Source: Siphonodentalium dalli (taxonomy: Eukaryota; Mollusca; Scaphopoda; Gadilida; Siphonodentaliidae). From it: a DNA stretch of 64,000 bases. The notes below the pieces were generated by a model. The model did not search any database and had not been told where the DNA came from. It saw nothing but the letters and a program-made list of their open reading frames with translations. Of the stretch, positions 10,900-22,842 are shown piece after piece. The first letter of the stretch is position 1. Every line of letters begins with the position of its first letter. Position numbers and translations under genes: made by a program. The stretch is taken from contig CP136062.1 in assembly GCA_032622095.1 (NCBI GenBank), positions 19,347,739 to 19,411,738 on the forward strand. Direction: 5' to 3'.

Positions 10900-11780
10900 G
10901 ACTGTGGGGTCACTCAACAGATTATAAAGACTTGGACTTAGTATGCTGTAAATACTAAAATTTAAATTAAATAATTAAAAGATAAAATTTAGCAAGTAGT
11001 AAAAGTTAATTTTCTCTTCTTTTTTTTTTTTTTTTGGTTAAATAAAGCAATAATTTAAATGTAGCATTTGGTTTTAAAAAAATGATTGACCGTGGCTCTT
11101 CCAATAATTGCGCGACTGACCTGGTCAATTGTTCTTAAGAAGTTGTTTTGAGAATTACTATGGAGGGAAATAGTTATGGCTGTGGCTTCGCAAGTAATTA
11201 ACTTGGTGACGTGGTGTTAACAAATCTGAACTCCAGTAAACCAAGGACGCTCCATACCAAATATAAGGTAAATTAATAATTCTTTAGAAGTTGTTTTAAG
11301 ATTTACTATGGAGGGAAATAATCGTGGCGCTGGCTTCGCAACTATTTGACCTCATTGTAACAAATATAAATATTAGTCACTCAGGCAATAGATGTATCTA
11401 TTCTGTATATTAAGTTATTGGGTCTTACGTGTCTTGAGATGTCTAAATAATTTTCGATGGACAGATCGCACAAGGGACCCACGCCAATATTCTGTTGGGA
11501 TTCCAATTGTTGGCTTATTAAATATGCACATATGCTTAAGATACAGTCGCGCGCGAAGCACGCTCCCGTAAGTCAGGTTTTGGATCCCAGTTAATGAAAA
11601 TATCATTGAAATAATCGGTTTCCCCCAATAAACATCCATATATTCAATATACATGTTTTGGAGCAGAATTAGGCAGTCCATATTGGACGCCATCATGGAA
11701 TTTATTTTGTTTTGTTTTAATTTTCACACATATTTATTAGTTATGTGGATGGAGTTCTCATTAAACCTCACATCCTTATA
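10900..11780. other. No gene seen; T-tract and an imperfect direct repeat
   Basis: This is A/T-rich intronic sequence with a T run at about 11017-11036. Two diverged copies of agaagttgtttt...actatggagggaaata lie at about 11139-11201 and 11286-11348. No coding is supported. Confidence 0.5.
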
Positions 11781-11787
11781 TTGGTTA

Positions 11788-12266
11788 CAGTAATGCCCAA
11801 AGTAATTGACCACTTAACCAGATCAGACTTATTGGTAATTTTTCAGGATTTAAAATCCTGAAAAATTACAAATAATTCTGCTCTGGTTAAGTGGTCAATT
11901 ACATTGAACATTACTGTATGAGGATTGAGTTATCATTAAACCTCAAATCCTTATATTGGTTATAGTAATGCCCAAAGTAATTGACCACTTAACCACAGCA
12001 GAATCATGGGTATTTTTTCAGCATTTAAAATCCTGATAAATTACCCATTATTCTGCTGTGCTTAAGTGGTCAATTACTTTGAACATTACTGTATGAGGAT
12101 TGAGTTATCATTAAACCTCAAATCCTTATATTGGTTACAGTAATGCCCAAAGTAATTGACCACTTAACCACAGCATAATTATGGGTAATTTTTCAGGATT
12201 TAAAATCATGAAAAAATACCCATAATTTTGCTGTGGTTAAGTGATCAATTACTTTGGACATTACTG
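11788..12266. mobile_element. Three tandem copies of a hairpin MITE with TA flanks
   Basis: Palindromes of about 129 bp lie at 11788-11916, 11963-12091 and 12138-12266. Each runs from (c/t)agtaatgcccaaagtaattg to its complement ...cattactg and is flanked by TA at most ends. The 175-bp period includes the 46-bp spacer (tatgaggattgagttatc...), so the MITE was amplified together with its flank. TA duplication and CAGTAATG ends fit Tc1/mariner-type elements. Confidence 0.75.
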
Positions 12267-12289
12267 TTTGTAGATGGAGTTAAACCTCA

Positions 12290-13330
12290 CAACAGTGTGT
12301 TGGGGATTTGGACCTTGACTTGGGACCTTTGGTTTTTAACTCAACAAATGCGCGTACACCATATACACAAATTTCTTATGTAACCAGAGTTTTTCTTGGA
12401 TAAGATGAGTTTGAAGCCTGCTAACATTTCAAAATGTTGTCAGTTTTGTATTCCCTGCAGCGGAACTCGACGCATTGAAGCAAAAGTTACAAGAGATAAA
12501 ATGTGTACGTAACGAGACTATAATACAAATGAAAAAATAAATTCAGGGAGGGGTGGGCGATACAGGGAACTAAGGGTTGAACCGATATAAATTTATAGAG
12601 CGATAATGACCAATGTTGACATATTATGCATCTCAACTCTACTGAACATTGCAACAAGGCTGTAAAATAGGGGGTGTCAGAATTTTAGTCATCTCTATAT
12701 AGTGCCATAATAGTTATTTATGGACTTCTATAAGATGTTGGGTTGGTTATATGGACTCGGAGAAAAAGGGGTTTGTACCGATGAACTGACATAAATTAGT
12801 GGAGCGATGTTGCCATGTAATATATCGCGACTGTACTAAAGCAGCAATGATATAAAATGGGGGGGGGGGTCTGAAATTATCTCTATGTCTATAGATGGCA
12901 CCAGGATTATATATAAAGGAATAACAATTGATATACGTATACGGTATACTATAGTAATACCATAGACATATAAGTACAAGTATCACGTGATACAATATTA
13001 CGTAACGTGACTATACCGATGAAAGAATGAAATAAATTGGACCGGGATTAGAGGTTGGGTTGGTTATATGTGGATAATTGGATATGGAATTCATACCGAT
13101 GAAACGATACAAATTAGTGGAGAGATAAAGACCAATGTTGACACTTAGTCAGGCTATGCGGGAGAAAATAGGGGTTGATACGATAGACCAAAATAAAATT
13201 GTCGGGTGATAATGACCAATGTTGATAAAGTAACGCGACTGTACTGTCGCACAATTATCAGGTGTAACCGGTCAAATATGGACTCTAGTGCCAATATGGA
13301 ACAGCTCAGAAAATATTTGCAGGGCCCAAA
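12290..13330. other. No gene seen; degenerate repeats
   Basis: A loose motif set (accgatgaa..a.aaattagtgga, gaccaatgttgaca, gggggtgt) recurs near 12560-12680, 12775-12890, 13085-13150 and 13160-13240. This suggests a decayed ~200-300 bp tandem repeat. No coding is supported. Confidence 0.4.
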
Positions 13331-13334
13331 AATT

Positions 13335-13695
13335 TATTTAACATGGCATTTGCCATTAAAATCGATTTATGTCAATAAAACTGTCATTTTTCAAAATTTT
13401 AAGCTGAGACTTGGTGTTTGTGCGTGGGATAGTTATATATTCCTAAAATTACAGAGTACAGCACGTAATTATGTTTTAGATGGAAGAAATGAATTGTTTT
13501 CAATGATAAAATTTAATTTTAACATGGCATTTGCCATTAAAATCGATTTATGTCAATAAAACTGTCATTTTTCAAAATTTTAAGCTGAAACTTGGTGTAT
13601 GTGCGTGGGATACATATATATTCCTAAAATGACCAGTCCAGCGCGTAATTATGTTTTAGATGGAAGAAATTTAATTTGTTTTCGATAATAAATTT
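13335..13695. repeat. Two-copy tandem duplication, 181-bp period
   Basis: The phrase acatggcatttgccattaaa recurs at 13341 and 13522 with long matching downstream sequence (ctgtcatttttcaaaatttt, agatggaagaaat). Confidence 0.85.
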
Positions 13696-13977
13696 GCAGC
13701 GTGAACGGGTCATTCCGGTCAACCCGGTCATCGAGTGCGCTCAATTTGTAAACAAAGTTTTGGTCAATAGTCGTTTTGGTCAAACTATCCCTTTTTAGAC
13801 CGGGACAGCAGATCCCAATAGTAGCTAAGATGTATTTAGATAGAATTATCAAAAGAATTTGACCGATTCGGGTGTAGTTTAAGAGAATAGAGTGGAGAAA
13901 TCTTGGTGATAATTCCAGAAAATAAAGATGGCGGAGAATATTCACAATGAAACTACCCACAATTCACTTCACTACAC

Positions 13978-14440
13978 CGGGGGGGGGGGGTCGCAATGGG
14001 TTACACATTATTTTCAGTCTATCAAATTATTTATATTTTCAACAACAAGTGACTTTCAGTTTACAATTTCAGCCTATCCTGACTCTATCGATACGATTTA
14101 TCATATTTTAATAAACATATTATACACCGGTGGCGTTAACTTTACAATTTCGGCATCTACGTGATTCTATCGGTACGATTGAGTAATGGTACAAAACAAA
14201 ATGTTCAAGAATACATTAGGGGCTCCCAATGGGTTATATATTATTTTCAGTCTATCAAATTATTTATATTTTCAACAACATATTATTACACCGGTGACTT
14301 TAAGTTTACAATTTCAGCCTGTCCTGACTCTATCGATACGATTTATTATAGTTTCATAAACATATTATACACCGGTGACGTTAACTTTACAATTTCGGCA
14401 TCTACGTGATTCTATCGGTACGATTGAGTAAGGTACATAA
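13978..14440. repeat. Two-copy tandem duplication, ~233-bp period
   Basis: The phrase gggttayayattattttcag recurs at 13998 and 14231. Both copies end with caccggtg(g/a)cgttaacttt and cggcatctacgtgattctat. The second copy runs into the 3' end of the minus-strand LINE, so the duplication may belong to its 3' untranslated region. Confidence 0.8.
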
Positions 14441-15081
14441 AATCTCCGAGAATACATTCGCCCTGTCCACCACACAATATCAAACTCACAGAAGCTAGAA
14501 ACACCACAGGTGGCGTAATAAGTAAATTTCTCCTCCGGATATAGCCTACACGTTCGCCATATGAGCGAAGATGTCAGAGAGGCTTGCATTAGCCCATATT
14601 GTCTTAAGTTATTTTCAGCAGTTATGGAAGATCTCCACCGTTCGTCGTCTGATTTGTGTACTTCAGTTTTCACAGTATGTTTCCAGGACTCTTTAGAGGG
14701 AAAGGTACCAGTCTGTGCAAAGACTGCGAGGTACTCGTATAAGTTGTATTTATGTAAAACTTAAACTATATCTGCATTGAATGATTTCTGATTAGAACAT
14801 AATTCAATAATATAACTGTGCAATCTCATCAGAAATAACATTTTGGCAGTTTTGCAAACATCAAGCCTACACAATGTAGCAAATAGACTCAGCTTTCTTT
14901 TGTCGATGAATGATGTAAGTTCACTGCAACCAACGAGACCCTGTACAATACATGTGCGAGTATGCGCCGGAAAACCTTGCATATTTTTGAGACAGAAGCG
15001 GTGAGCCTTTTCGAGAAAGGTATAATCAGTATTAGACAAGCCCCATATTAGCTCGCTACCGTACAGGGCCTTGGGGATCAC
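14365..15081 (-). pseudogene. LINE ORF2: post-RT region and C-terminus
   Basis: Two open stretches, 15081-14761 and 14673-14365, read as the region after RT: IPKALYGSELIWGL (the V.P...YG.E.W pattern typical after RT) and a distal WRTCRLYPEEKFTYYATCG. A frame change separates them. Together they complete the ORF2 remnant. Confidence 0.65.
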
Positions 15082-15217
15082 AATTGACTTATATATTTTA
15101 AGACAGCTGTCTGGAGTTATGCTCCAGCATAAACGCCTGCATTCGTCAATGATAGATAGGTCCCTCTAAGTTTTGTGCAAACACTGTTGACCAGTTTAGA
15201 ATTGAAGCTAATTTTTT

Positions 15218-15811
15218 CTATATTGTTGCCCAAGTGTTTTCCAGATGAGACTTCTTCCATAATGGTATTGCCAAATTGCCATGAACGCTGGGCTTTCGCA
15301 AATTCTTTTTTTGCGATTCATTAAATACTATTACAAAAGTTTTCGACGAGTTATATAAGTATCTCCATTTTGTACTATACTTCAGACATATAGAACATAG
15401 TGTGGTAAGTCCTGTTTCAGATAATGACAGCAAGGCCATGTCATCTGCCTGTACTGGCGATGTGCAGTTTATTTCATTCAGACGAAGTCCACAGGAGGAA
15501 TTTGCAAGATCTTCAATTAGATCGTCCACATATATCATATACAAAAGAAGCGATAGAATGTACCCCTGTCTGGCTCCCTGCAGGATATCGAACCAGTCGG
15601 ATGTAGATTGCCTATATTTCACACAACATTTTATACCAGATAAGAGCGATTTGAATACATGCCACATTTGGCCATCAAAGCCCCTCTTGTGCAATTTCAA
15701 CATCAATCCATTTAGCCACACAGAATCAAAAGCTTTACGTACGTCTAAAAAACAAGAGAATAATTTACTATGCGATTCTTTGGTATATGTTATGCACTCC
15801 TGTAATAAATA
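15218..15811 (-). pseudogene. LINE ORF2: reverse transcriptase palm, continued in another frame
   Basis: In this frame the RT continues with motif A, CFLDVRKAFDSVW (first catalytic Asp), then GARQGYILSLLLYMIYVDD (motif B) and PVQADDMALL (motif C with both Asp residues). The catalytic triad is therefore present, even though the copy is split by frameshifts. The frame ends at a stop near 15218; similarity appears to continue in a different frame (CTKLRGTYLSLTNAGV). Confidence 0.82.
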
Positions 15812-17683
15812 TTATGTTGCCATGCAACTAACACCCCGTTGGAATCCATGCTGTAGTGAACTGACTATTATTAGAGTTGGTGTGTATGTTTGCATGCGCA
15901 CAAGAAGGACTTTTTCAAATAATTTATATAATGAAGGCATAAAGGTGATAGGTCTGTAACTATCAAATGCATGCATGGGCTTTTTGCCACCTGTGTGCAA
16001 AGAAATCATTACTCCTTTCTTTGCACTCTCAGGTACATGTGCATATTGTAGCATTTTACTGTACATATAACTTAGCCTATGCATGAGTGGCGAGCCACTA
16101 TATATGATGTGCTCATTGGCTATTAAGTCATATCCCATTGCCTTATTTTTATTGAGCTTTGGGATAATATTGGTCAGCTCCGATTCAGTAATGGGATTGC
16201 AAAGAACTTCGTCTACAGTATTTGTTGAGTTTGATTTTTCCCGCGAAGATACGAAATTGTTCACAAATTCAAAGTGGATTGAGTCAAAACTCTCATCTTG
16301 CATGGGCAGAAACAAGTTTGCGTAATATGAGCCCCATGCCTTTGATATGTCGCAATTGCTGCGGAGCGTTTCTCCATTATGTATGAAATGCGGCGATGAA
16401 AGAGTATTACGAATTTTGCGTTTTGCATTAAAAATGCGGAAAAATGAATCCTGATCAACTTCTGCGCATTTGTCAATTTCTGCATCACGTTCGCGCATGA
16501 ATTTTTCTGACTGTTTACGATGTTCTCGTCTGAATTCGCGCTTGGCCTCTTTATAGTGAATGAACGAATGAGAGGTTTCGTCACGAGGCCGACCTTCAGC
16601 TATCCACGCTCGGCGATAAGAGCGCATACTGTAGGGAGACGCTTTCAATGTATCGTTCCAGTATGGTTTCACGTGACTTCTGAATTTTATTTTTGGGGCA
16701 ATATTTGAGGCGTTATTAAGGGAAGAGATTATTGCGTCATAATAGTGATCCAGAGAAGTTATATCAGTGATTTTAAATTTAGGGCAGTTATTTTCAACTT
16801 CGGTTGAAAATGTTTCTGCTAGGGATGAATTTGAACACAGAGCTGACCATTTCATTTTGAATGAACACATATTATATGACGAATAGCTCACTGGAGCATC
16901 CACCGATTCATCCATACACAATACAATTGGTCGGTGTGTAGATACATCAATACTTTCATCAATTAGGATGTCTACCATTTGTATCTTATATTCCATTGAC
17001 TTATGCATGAGGAAATGATCAATTATTGACCCAGAGTCGGGTGACATAGGAGGAACGAAGGTTTTCACAGAAGTTGATTTGAACGTGTTTTCAATCGGAG
17101 ATAAGACACCTTTTTCGTTACAGAGGTCTGAGAGAGTGACACTTCGGGGATTTGCTCTTAGTGAGTTAGTATTGAAATCACCCATAACAACAACAGTTCC
17201 AAGTGGGCGATACGAGTCAAATATATTGGTAACTTTCTGCATATAATTGGAAAAGAGATCATGTGAATGGTTGGAAGAGGGAAGATATACTTGGAAAATA
17301 TAATAAAAATTCCTATCACCAGCATGCATCTGAATGCCAATTATACGGTCGTCGGATGTATCTATAATTGAGACAACATTGTTCCAGCGCTTGTGCCAAA
17401 ATAAAGCGACTCCTGCTTTCGGTCGACCTCTTTTATTTACACCGACCATGGACGCATCACACACTGTGTGAGAAATGTAATATTGGGATATGTACTGCAT
17501 AAATGATGAGTTTGAATCTCGCAGCCAGTGTTCTGATACACCACATATATCAATGTTCTGGCTGTCCAAGATCTTTGATAGATATGATGAAGAAGAGAAA
17601 ATACCAGTAGCATTCCACGACATGAGCGTGATCATGATGAAAATAGTTAGTGAACTGAGAAACTTCATACTGTTGATGACCAA
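15812..17683 (-). pseudogene. LINE ORF2: endonuclease and N-terminal reverse transcriptase
   Basis: The 623-codon frame starts near the end of ORF1. The early part is an AP-type endonuclease: MSWNATGI, CGVSEHWL, then VVVMGDFNTN. The last catalytic pair, normally S-D-H, reads STHRPI, so the aspartate is lost. The later part is the start of a reverse transcriptase: NKAMGYD, SYRPITFMPSLYKLFEKV and HGFQRG. The frame breaks at about 15.81 kb in a region where the neighbouring frame continues the RT. In active elements ORF2 nicks target DNA and copies the RNA there. Here the lost endonuclease residue and the frame break indicate a dead copy. Confidence 0.85.
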
Positions 17684-17707
17684 ACGCTTGTTTGAGAGGG
17701 ACTTAAA

Positions 17708-17985
17708 TTATCCCCAGTGAGATCTGACACTATCATTATGTCCAGATCGGGAAACATCCAGGCTGGGAGTGTCCAGACGAACACAAATAGCTCCATCAGG
17801 CCAGAAATCTCTGTCAAGTACAATTGATGAATGCTCATGGAAAATATTCAATCTAGCGTATGAATCTTCACCATCTCTGGAGAACAGTCTAACTACTGAG
17901 AAATTTATCCTACTGTCGTATAAATATTTTTCGATGCTAGATTGAGTGATGTCATTATATAGGTTTTCCTGTTGACCGGACCCGG
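17708..17985 (-). pseudogene. LINE ORF1 C-terminal fragment
   Basis: The frame ends at a TAA (17710-17708) and includes YARLNIF...DFWPDGAICVRL. This matches the C-terminal pattern of non-LTR ORF1 nucleic-acid-binding proteins (Y..F.......L....WP.G..VR.). It lies just upstream of ORF2, as expected for an ORF1-ORF2 element. The N-terminal part is not recognisable above 18.0 kb. In intact elements this protein binds the RNA and helps deliver it to the target. Confidence 0.5.
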
Positions 17986-18480
17986 TGCTCTGTTATTATG
18001 ACACTTATGCACAAATATACTATAGGAATCAGGGAGCTAAATGTGTTCCGGGGTCGGGGAGCGAGTACATCGTGGAAGGTAACTGAAGATTGACCTTCAC
18101 CTAATACATATGAAGCGTTATTAAAGGATGACATCGTGTTTATTTAATTTCTACATCATATCTGAATAATTTAAACTGGTGAATTAATGGGGGAATGGAT
18201 TTTTGTGAGTGGGAAATTAATTAAACTAGCTGCTGTGTGATAGGCCTGTCGTACAAATGGGGATTTATTTTTAAATGTAAACACATGACCTGTGATTTTT
18301 CTTGCATGTTCGTGATCAACTGGTGTCAACCTTGCTGGGTAAACACCACTGGAATAGCCTGCCGGCTTAAATTAAGAGAATTCGGTCAACGTTAACAATG
18401 TCGCCTATGGGAAACCATATTCCTATTCGTGCACGTATAGACTACAAGTGTGCGTCATACTGTTATAAAAATCAGAACCT

Positions 18481-19320
18481 AGTTCAAGCATTCTCCCTGT
18501 ATTGCCTCAATATTTTGATAAACTTCTAAGTATGTATGTTCTACCTACATGTACGAATCTGAGGTCAAAGGCACAAGCTCTAATGGATATTCCATCAAAA
18601 AATTTGAAAACTTATGGCGATAGAGCATTTGATTCGTATGCGCCAAATGTTTGGAACTCACTGAGACACGACGCAAGATTTGCAAACTCTCTGACCGAAT
18701 TCAAAACTTTGTTAAAAAGTTAATTATTCTGTGCTGAATATGGGGAAGTTACCTCAGATATTGTTTAATTATTTTGATGTATGTGTATATAGGTATGTGG
18801 TGTGTATAGATGTATGTATATCACGTGTGATAGAGGGTATGGCACTAGTAGGAATGTAAGCGCTCTGGGCCATCTGGGATTAACCCTTTACCCAACAAAC
18901 CGGCCAAAACCGGCCAAATAAAGCTTCAACAGCCTAAATTATCTTGGGTCTGTCTCAATAAAACCATACAAATATGGATATCATTGGAATCGGCTCCTTG
19001 ACCACATTGTGATAGTTACAGTTATGCCCTGTGCCAATGCATTCTCTTATATATGCGAGTCGACCATAGGTCGCCTCGCATATATAAGAGAATGCATTGG
19101 CCTAAAAAAAATCTTTTTTTAACACTTTTTACCATTTTTTCTTACATTCTTTAACAATTTTATAATTTTTAATGTGTTAAGCCAATGCATTCTCTTATAT
19201 ATGCGAGGCGACCTATGGTCGACTCGCATATATAAGAGAATGCATTGGCACAGGGTCCTTCTGTTGGGTAAAGGGTTAAGCGCTATATACAAACAATTTA
19301 TTATTATTATTATTTAGTTC
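18481..19320 (+). mobile_element. CR1/L2-type LINE 3' end, interrupted by a piggyBac-like MITE
   Basis: The plus-strand frame 18502-18723 encodes the C-terminal tail of a CR1/L2 ORF2 (KTYGDRAFDSYAPNVWNSL...EFKTLLKS). Its 3' untranslated region follows (taagcgctctgggccatc...) and it ends in a (tta)n tail at 19300-19316. The insertion at 18884-19275 splits the 3' UTR at a TTAA. The LINE is 5' truncated. Confidence 0.82.
18884..19275. mobile_element. 392-bp piggyBac-like MITE with twin internal palindromes
   Basis: The ends are CCCTTTACCCAACA and its complement, flanked on both sides by TTAA (18880-18883, 19276-19279). CCCTTT-type ends with a TTAA duplication are typical of piggyBac-like elements. 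Inside lie two near-perfect ~67-bp palindromes (ccaatgcattctcttata...), at about 19037-19103 and 19183-19249, each the reverse complement of the other. A copy of the same length is at 63328-63719. Confidence 0.85.
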
Positions 19321-19439
19321 AGTGATTCCTCTATTTACAAATATAAAACAGGTGATCAAATCGAAATTGAGCATAATTTTGCTCAAAGTAGTTATTTGTT
19401 ACGAATATTAATCCAAATTGACTATACACACCGTCATCT

Positions 19440-19985
19440 TATATAATATATTAAATGCAATGACTCTATGTGGCGAATTGTGTTAGGTCAGCGCCGATAG
19501 TTGCGTCCCGAATCTAGATGTTGATATTTATAATTGGGCGTAGTTCAGACGATGTTTTCTATGGAATGATATGGTCGATTTCTTTGAAATTTTCGGCGAT
19601 TTTAGTATAATTCTACATTCGCCAGGTTGGCATAGCGCCTGAGTACTAACTTATCAATTTCACGCATCTGAACAAGTCCATAATATGTCTTTAAATGACA
19701 TAATTATTCATGTATATAACTTTTAGTTTAATATTATGGACCTATTCGGATGCGCGAAATTGATAAGTTAGTACAACCTGGTAAATGTAGCATTCTACTA
19801 ACATTGGCGACATTTTCAAAAAAGAAATCGACAATACCACTCCATAGAAAACATCGTCTGAAATATACTCATTATAATGTATTCACATCTCGATTCAGGA
19901 CGAAACTAACGCCGATATTGAAACTAATATAAATGATTTCGCCATCGCGAGACATTGATTTTAATTAATACACAACCACCCAATT
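19440..19985. mobile_element. Hairpin element of about 545 bp
   Basis: The left half (…gacgatgttttctatgga…tactaacttatcaatttc) is the approximate reverse complement of the right half (…gaaattgataagttagtac…tccatagaaaacatcgtc). A spacer around 19690-19735 separates them. Single arms of the same family lie at 20815-21150 and 59822-60170. No coding. Confidence 0.7.
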
Positions 19986-20352
19986 AGTGCCCCAGTCGAT
20001 ATGCAACTGGTGTCCTAACCCACATATAGTCTCACAAAGTTCCAAACCATGCACCTGGTTTCCCAACTCACTGAATGATTATCCCAAACCACCAAATAAG
20101 TGTCTCAATACACCATGTTACCCATTTACCCATTCAACGAATGTGTCCACCCACATTGGTGGTGCCCTAAACTATGCAAATGGTGTTCCAAACCACATAA
20201 ATATTGTTACAGAATGTAAGAAAAAAAAGATAAAAGTTGTTAAAGAATATAAGAAAAATTGATAAAATAATAAATAATTATTAGGCCATTGCATTCTCGT
20301 ATATATGCGAGGCGACCTATTGTCGACTCGCAAATATAAGAGAATGAACTGG
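19985..20352. repeat. Degenerate short repeats and a lone diverged palindrome
   Basis: From 19985 to 20200 diverged ~28-bp units recur (cc.aaaccac..aa.tggtgt). From 20281 to 20352 lies a single decayed copy of the ccaatgcattctc palindrome found in pairs elsewhere. Confidence 0.55.
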
Positions 20353-20601
20353 TACAAAAGCAAGAAATCATTTTGTGCCGAAAAGTCCAAAACGTGTCGA
20401 AAATAGTCTTAAAATGAACGGATATTGTCCCAAATGAGTTGAAAATCTTAAGTGGCAACCTGGGCCGAACGCTTTTGGGGCCTTCGGGCCAAATTGAATT
20501 GTCTATACCGAAATTCAAAAGTATAGTTGGTAAATTGGGGAGTGAATTAACCTACCCTAAACGGGTTGCTGACTGAGCGGATATGAGATTCAATATTATA
20601 C

Positions 20602-20767
20602 CTCAGTCCAAGTATATTGCACACGCCCTCTAACCCGTCGGTGAAGTTGTGTGGTCCGACGTCACAAACAGAACCCCATCGATTGTCTCGATAGACGTCC
20701 ACTCGCCCCAGTAAAGTGTTATTCAGCCAGTATGTTCCATCTAGTATCGCTACGTGTCCTGTTTCAG
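20602..20767 (-). CDS. Receptor exon 4: first half of an SRCR domain
   Basis: The acceptor is tgtttcttacag (AG at 20769-20768), and the preferred donor is CTGAG|GTATAA (GT at 20601-20600). The exon starts in phase 1, matching exon 3, and ends in phase 2. It encodes the first half of a scavenger receptor cysteine-rich domain: VAILDG, then GRVDVYRDNRWGSVCD (the G.VEV...WG.VCD signature), and GVCNILGLR (the VCRQLGF signature). Class A SRCR domains are classically split over two exons, and the second half is found at 7.59-7.74 kb. A second possible donor at 20555-20554 (TTTAGG|GTAGGT) would give phase 0 but adds residues that do not look like SRCR sequence. Such domains act outside the cell in pathogen or protein binding; the role here is inferred only from family. 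Confidence 0.86.
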
Positions 20768-20814
20768 CTGTAAGAAACATGTGATAATAGAATAATTTTA
20801 AAGACATTTATGTA

Positions 20815-21150
20815 CATGTTCGGGTGCGTGAAACTGATAAGTTAGTAATCAGGCACTATGTCAATTGGAGGAATGCAACATTCTACTAACACCGCCGAAA
20901 ATCTTAAGCAAATTGACCGTACCTCTCCATAGAAAACATTGTCTGAACTGCGTTCAAATGTAAATATTTACTTCCCGATTCGGGACGCTTCTATCGGCAA
21001 TAAACTAATGAAAACGATTTCACCATCGAGAGTCACTGCATTTAATTAATAATTAGAATGATGTGTGTGTTGTCAATTTAGATATACTATTGTAAAAATA
21101 ACTCCTTTGAACAAGATTATTTTCCATTTCTATATTTGATCACCCTACCG
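20815..21150. repeat. Dispersed repeat, single arm of the 19.4-kb hairpin family
   Basis: Landmarks are gtgaaactgataagttagta, tccatagaaaacattgtctg, gggacgcttct and gaacaagattattttcc. A close copy is at 59822-60170. Confidence 0.75.
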
Positions 21151-22320
21151 GAGTGTTTCACATCACTTAAATCGTAGATTGTGCATAGCACCAGGTCCAG
21201 GTAACAGGCAAGCCTATATAACCCCGGACTCATCAACAGAACATAACAAAACATTACATTAGTTGACCAACGCAAAAGTGCAAACACCGACACTCAGGTG
21301 ATACATAGGCTTGTCTGTCTATGTCATCTGAAAAGGGGCGTTTCAGATGGTGTTGGGGGATATGAGCAGTAAAGGTGGACTCGAAGATAAAGATGTCACA
21401 TTAAGTCATATGACACGACGTATTTAGAATGAACTCATATTCTCATATTGCATATAGTGTTGGATATTAAATATTCGTGGACTATCTTACAAATGTCACC
21501 TTATGACAAATTATTGCTCGAAAATATTTATTTATAACTAGGTCAAAGGCGTCTGAGCAGACAGGGAGACTGACGACACGATTTCTTCGATATATTTCGC
21601 TTGTTTGAGATAGGATATCCCGACTTCGATTCGTTTAATGTCGCCGAGTTATTTGTCAAATGAAAGGAAATTTTATTGCCAATAAGACATTCCCGATGAT
21701 ATTTTGACTGCAATTCTCGATTTCTAGAATTTAGTAGGGTTGTTATAGTTGTTGTGGTTTTAGCCAAGATCGATCATTGGAACCTTTATACTGGTATAGT
21801 ATATATTGGTATTTTATTAATTGCCCCCAGGGTCCTGTGGTTTACTGTATAAAGTTGTACTTTGATTTATTCGTTATCTACATTCACAGACTTCGAGAGC
21901 CCCACGCATGTGTTCATGTCCGTCATCCGCACTTCCAGACAGCCCTGGCGGCATCCGTGAATTTTCAAATTGAACTGTTATATTTGGTTGATAAATAACA
22001 GGTTTTGGCCAATTGTGTACTATAGTTGACTGGTTAGCATTATTTGTTGGGCAATAAATCGATTCTGAAAACAGCATTTAAAAAACACTTTAAGCTCAAC
22101 TAGAGATGGGGCCTGTCCCATATGGGACTGAGGTATACCCCCGTATTCAACATGTTATTTGAATGTAGTAGCCATTACTGTATATTGGGCACTGAAGTTA
22201 TGTGAACAGGTAACACTAAATCCCATAAGCCCTAACACTAATCTTGAACCTCTTAACCCTTAATCCCTTAATCAAACTATTGACTGAAAAATGTAGGAAT
22301 AAAATTATGCATGTTGCGAA
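21150..22320. other. No gene seen
   Basis: This is intronic A/T-rich sequence. The stretch near 21970-22075 resembles interior parts of the ttaaaggtactcaatcc MITE family (gttgactggttagcatta). No supported coding. Confidence 0.4.
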
Positions 22321-22670
22321 AATGTTCTAAGTCGAAAAAGGGGAACAAATCCACAAACAAAGTCGGACAGACTTCATAATCGTAGGTGCACAGGCTCCCA
22401 TGGCACTAAATATCAGTGCCAAGTTTTTAAATAATTGACATAAAAATGTAGGAATAAAAGCTCGGACAAAATTATACATGTTGCGAAAATTTTCTAAGTC
22501 GAAAAAGGGGGATAACTCCACCAAAAAAACTCCGACAAACGTCATAATCGGATGTGCACAGGTATACCCATGGTGGTTGACTGAGAAAAACTCCGGACAA
22601 ATTTGTGTCTACGGACGGACGGCCGGACGGATGGACAGGCAGACGGACAAGCTGATTACAATTATTTATT
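22310..22670. repeat. Two-copy repeat ending in ggacgg-type run
   Basis: The phrase gttgcgaaaa(t)gttctaagtcgaaaaaggggaacaa recurs at about 22313 and 22481. The second copy ends in a run of acggacgg words (22605-22650). The layout resembles a common bivalve-type interspersed repeat; that attribution is from memory of such genomes and not checked. Confidence 0.5.
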
Positions 22671-22842
22671 AAAAATGTCAATCTGGCTTCTCATACACAT
22701 GTACATGTATGGTTGGTCTTTTTATTAGAGTACCTCAAGATATTATAGGAAAATAAAAACAAAACATCGCATCAAAATCAACACCAGTGACGTTGTAGAT
22801 CTGTTGAAGTATAAGACACTAATTCGCTATACTTAGTTATGC

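Larger units (their letters stand above)
14365..17985 (-). mobile_element. Non-LTR retrotransposon (LINE), frame-broken, minus strand
   Basis: This block holds, in order, the end of an ORF1, a full-length but frame-broken ORF2 with AP-type endonuclease and reverse transcriptase, and a C-terminal tail. It lies in receptor intron 4. ORF2 has at least three or four frame breaks, near 15.81, 15.22, 15.1 and 14.7 kb, so the copy cannot be autonomous. The clade is uncertain; CR1/Jockey-type is my best guess from layout. Confidence 0.85.

Noticed and set aside
20547-20601. Longer version of SRCR exon 4 ending at donor 20555-20554
   Set aside because: It would add non-SRCR residues and end in phase 0, which does not fit the SRCR frame of exon 5; the donor at 20601 gives a continuous domain.
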